Shown here: positions 61,479-64,000 of the stretch, piece after piece
Numbering within the stretch: the stretch's first letter is position 1
Layout: each line of letters opens with the position of its first letter
Assembly (NCBI GenBank): GCA_950106755.1
Contig: CATNNA010000010.1
Location: 124,001-188,000, forward strand
Length of the DNA stretch: 64,000 nt
Source: Climacium dendroides
Taxonomy: Eukaryota; Streptophyta; Bryopsida; Hypnales; Climaciaceae
Direction: 5' to 3'
Notes under the pieces: model-generated
Seen by the model: only the letters and a program-made list of their open reading frames with translations
Told to the model about the DNA's origin: nothing
Database searches by the model: none
Made by a program: the position numbers and the translations under genes

Positions 61479-63233
61479 AGATTTGCAACTTATGTGTTAT
61501 GTTTTCGGACATGATTCCCCGTCAAAACGATATAATTTATTGGTTTGGTTTCTATTAAATACAGCATGATTTTTAGAGTCTCCTCTTTTTAAAACCCATT
61601 TCACTTACAAAAGTGTGGGGAAGCAATAGGGTTCTCTTAAACTTCATTTTTCCATGAATCCTAATTATTTCAAAGATTTGCAACTTATGTGTTATGTTTT
61701 CGGACATGATTCCACGTCAAAACGATATAATTTATTGGTTTGGTTTCTATTAAATACAGCATGATTTTTAGAGTCTCCTCTTTTTAAAACCCATTTCACT
61801 TACAAAAGTGTGGGGAAGCAATAGGGTTCTCTTAAACTTCATTTTTCCATGAATCCTAATTATTTCGAAGATTTGCAACTTATGTGTTATGTTTTCGGAC
61901 ATGATTCCACGTCAAAACGATATAATTTATTGGTTTCGTTTCTATTAAACACAGCATGATTCTTAGAGTCTCCTTTTTTTAAAACCCATTTCACTTACAA
62001 AAGTGTGGGGAAGCAATAGGGTTCTCTTAAACTTCATTCCTCCATGAATCCTAATTATTTCGAAGATTTGCAACTTATGTGTTATGTTTCCGGACATGAT
62101 TCCACGTCAAAACGATATAATTTATCGGTTTGGTTTCTATTAAATACAGCATGATTTTTAGAGTCTCCTTTTTTTAAAACCCATTTCACTTACAAAAGTG
62201 TGGGGAAGCAATAGGGTTCTCTTAAACTTCATTTTTCCATGAATCCTAATTATTTCGAAGATTTGCAACTTATGTGTTATGTTTTCGGACATGATTCCCC
62301 GTCAAAACGATATAATTTATTGGTTTCGTTTCTAATAAACACAGCATGATTCTTAGAGTCTCCTTTTTTTAAAACCCATTTCACTTACAAAAGTGTGGGG
62401 AAGCAATAGGGTTCTCTTAAACTTCATTTTTCCATGAATCCTAATTATTTCGAAGATTTGCAACTTATGTGTTATGTTTTCGGACATGATTCCACGTCAA
62501 AACGATATAATTTATTGGTTTGGTTTCTATCAAATACAGCATGATTTTTAGAGTCTCCTTTTTTTAAAACCCATTTCACTTACAAAAGTGTGGGGAAGCA
62601 ATAGGGTTCTCTTAAACTTCATTTTTCCATGAATCCTAATTATTTCGAAGATTTGCAACTTATGTGTTATGTTTTCGGACAGGCTTCCACGTGAAAACGA
62701 TATAATTTATCGGTTTGGTTTCTATTAAATACAGCATGATTTTTAGAGTCTCCTCTTTTTAAAACCCATTTTAGTTACAAAAGTATGGGGAAGCAATAGG
62801 GTTCTCTTAAACTTCATTCCTCCATGAATCCTAATTATTTCGAAGATTTGCAACTTATGTGTTATATTTTCGGACATGATTCCACGTCAAAACGATATAA
62901 TTTATTGGTTTGGTTTCTATTAAATACAGCATGATTTTTAGAGTCTCCTTTTTTTAAAACCCATTTCACTTACAAAAGTGTGGGGAAGCAATAGGGTTCT
63001 CTTAAACTTCATTTTTCCATGAATCCTAATTATTTCGAAGATTTGCAACTTATGTGTTATGTTTTCGGACAGGCTTCCACGTGAAAACGATATAATTTAT
63101 CGGTTTGGTTTCTATTAAATACAGCATGATTTTTAGAGTCTCCTTTTTTTAAAACCCATTTCACTTACAAAAGTGTGGGGAAGCAATAGGGTTCTCTTAA
63201 ACTTCATTTTTCCATGAATCCTAATTATTTCGA
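61479..63233. repeat. Deletion derivative of the 2340-bp unit, 9 monomers, 1755 bp
   Basis: Repeats copy 1 but lacks the three monomers equivalent to 60114-60698: TCTAATAAAC is at 62332 (2340 bp from 59992) while the TATCAAATAC hybrid is at 62454 (1755 bp from 60699). The loss is exactly 585 bp. The monomer at the join (62259) ends ATTTTTCC where copy 1 ends ATTTATCC. Confidence 0.94.
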
Positions 63234-64000
63234 AGATTTGCAACTTATGTGTTATGTTTTCGGACATGATTCCCCGTCAAAACGATATAATTTATTGGTT
63301 TGGTTTCTATTAAATACAGCATGATTTTTAGAGTCTCCTCTTTTTAAAACCCATTTCACTTACAAAAGTGTGGGGAAGCAATAGGGTTCTCTTAAACTTC
63401 ATTTTTCCATGAATCCTAATTATTTCAAAGATTTGCAACTTATGTGTTATGTTTTCGGACATGATTCCACGTCAAAACGATATAATTTATTGGTTTGGTT
63501 TCTATTAAATACAGCATGATTTTTAGAGTCTCCTCTTTTTAAAACCCATTTCACTTACAAAAGTGTGGGGAAGCAATAGGGTTCTCTTAAACTTCATTTT
63601 TCCATGAATCCTAATTATTTCGAAGATTTGCAACTTATGTGTTATGTTTTCGGACATGATTCCACGTCAAAACGATATAATTTATTGGTTTGGTTTCTAT
63701 TAAACACAGCATGATTCTTAGAGTCTCCTTTTTTTAAAACCCATTTCACTTACAAAAGTGTGGGGAAGCAGTAGGGTTCTCTTAAACTTCATTTTTCCAT
63801 GAATCCTAATTATTTCGAAGATTTGCAACTTATGTGTTATGTTTTCGGACATGATTCCCCGTCAAAACGATATAATTTATTGGTTTGGTTTCTATTAAAT
63901 ACAGCATGATTTTTAGAGTCTCCTCTTTTTAAAACCCATTTCACTTACAAAAGTGTGGGGAAGCAATAGGGTTCTCTTAAACTTCATTTTTCCATGAATC
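63234..64000. repeat. Start of a further copy, running off the window
   Basis: The monomers at 63234 and 63429 match 61479 and 61674 (the first ends TTTCAAAG). The third (63624) has AACACAGC but GGTTTGG and GCAGTAGG, the latter a marker of the 1752-bp unit, so the match breaks there. The last monomer (63819) is cut at 182 bp by the window edge. The array continues beyond. Confidence 0.92.

Larger units (their letters stand above)
1..64000. repeat. Satellite DNA array, ~195-bp monomer, 329 tandem units
   Basis: Every base belongs to a head-to-tail tandem array in one orientation. Monomer starts were followed through the whole window using the motif AGATTTGCAAC. The count (251 x 195, 69 x 193, 6 x 194, 2 x 196 bp, plus 182 bp at the end) closes exactly on 64,000. 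A typical monomer has about 61 G+C in 195 bp (31%). No transposon, microsatellite, unique spacer or inversion interrupts it. Long homogeneous satellite of near-nucleosomal period is typical of eukaryotic centromeric or pericentromeric heterochromatin; this location is inferred, not shown. The family was not recognised, so no satellite name is given. Confidence 0.98.

Noticed and set aside
1..64000. CRISPR array
   Set aside because: There are no short repeats with unique spacers. The repeat is the full 193-196 bp and nothing lies between units.
1..64000. CENP-B box
   Set aside because: TTTCGGACATGATTCC and TTTCGAAGATTTGCAA share only the TTCG start with the NTTCGNNNNANNCGGGN box. The CGGG end and the central A are missing.
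1..64000. Assignment to a named satellite or species
   Set aside because: I do not recognise the monomer with confidence. A database search with the consensus would decide, so no name is given.
1..64000. Ribosomal, tRNA or histone tandem arrays
   Set aside because: No conserved rRNA or tRNA motifs and no long open frames occur in any monomer, and the period is far too short for those gene clusters.

Overview
The whole 64 kb window is one uninterrupted satellite DNA array. I see no gene, RNA gene, transposon, spacer or unique sequence. The array is a single head-to-tail family, all in one orientation, with a basic period of 195 bp and about 31% G+C in a typical monomer. Setting the monomer start at the invariant stretch beginning AGATTTGCAAC, the window holds 328 complete monomers (251 of 195 bp, 69 of 193 bp, 6 of 194 bp, 2 of 196 bp, which add up exactly to 63,818 bp) plus a final partial monomer of 182 bp. 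Array size, head-to-tail order and higher-order structure point to a eukaryotic nuclear chromosome, most likely centromeric or pericentromeric heterochromatin. TpG/CpA versions of all four consensus CpG sites suggest a genome with 5-methylcytosine. I do not recognise the family and cannot name the organism.

Three main monomer forms occur. A (195 bp) has CTCC+T7+AAAA at offsets 102-116. B1 (193 bp, 48 copies) has TATCAAAT, an XbaI site (TCTAGA) and a T6 run. B2 (193 bp, 21 copies) is B1-like with a clustered change creating CAATTG. Small open frames of 62-71 codons appear on the minus strand only in 193-bp monomers. They are by-products of monomer length, not genes.

Layout: 1-3890 mixed monomers with short duplications (a 3-monomer run repeated 973 bp apart, and a 582-bp trimer repeated). 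3891-6019 a 774-bp tetramer (two and three-quarter copies). 6020-9322 mixed. 9323-13417 an 11-monomer unit of 2145 bp, nearly two copies. 13418-17498 dimers of 388 bp, a run of near-identical monomers and a displaced three-monomer piece of a later domain. 17499-28762 related 10-monomer (1944 bp) and 11-monomer (2133 bp) units. 28763-43948 a 6-monomer, 1168-bp unit (monomers a-b-c-d-e-f) with many deletions, chimeras and local dimers. 43949-48616 a junction and two 9-monomer, 1752-bp units. 48617-56018 a 12-to-13-monomer unit (2337/2532 bp). 56019-64000 all-195-bp monomers with a 12-monomer unit (2340 bp) and a 9-monomer deletion derivative (1755 bp).

Nothing here encodes interacting genes. 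The information in the window is the history of the array: local homogenisation into at least seven higher-order domains, unequal exchange in steps of whole monomers, gene-conversion-like patches, and loss of the 193-bp form toward the right end. Comparisons of copies were made by eye at diagnostic sites, not by alignment.
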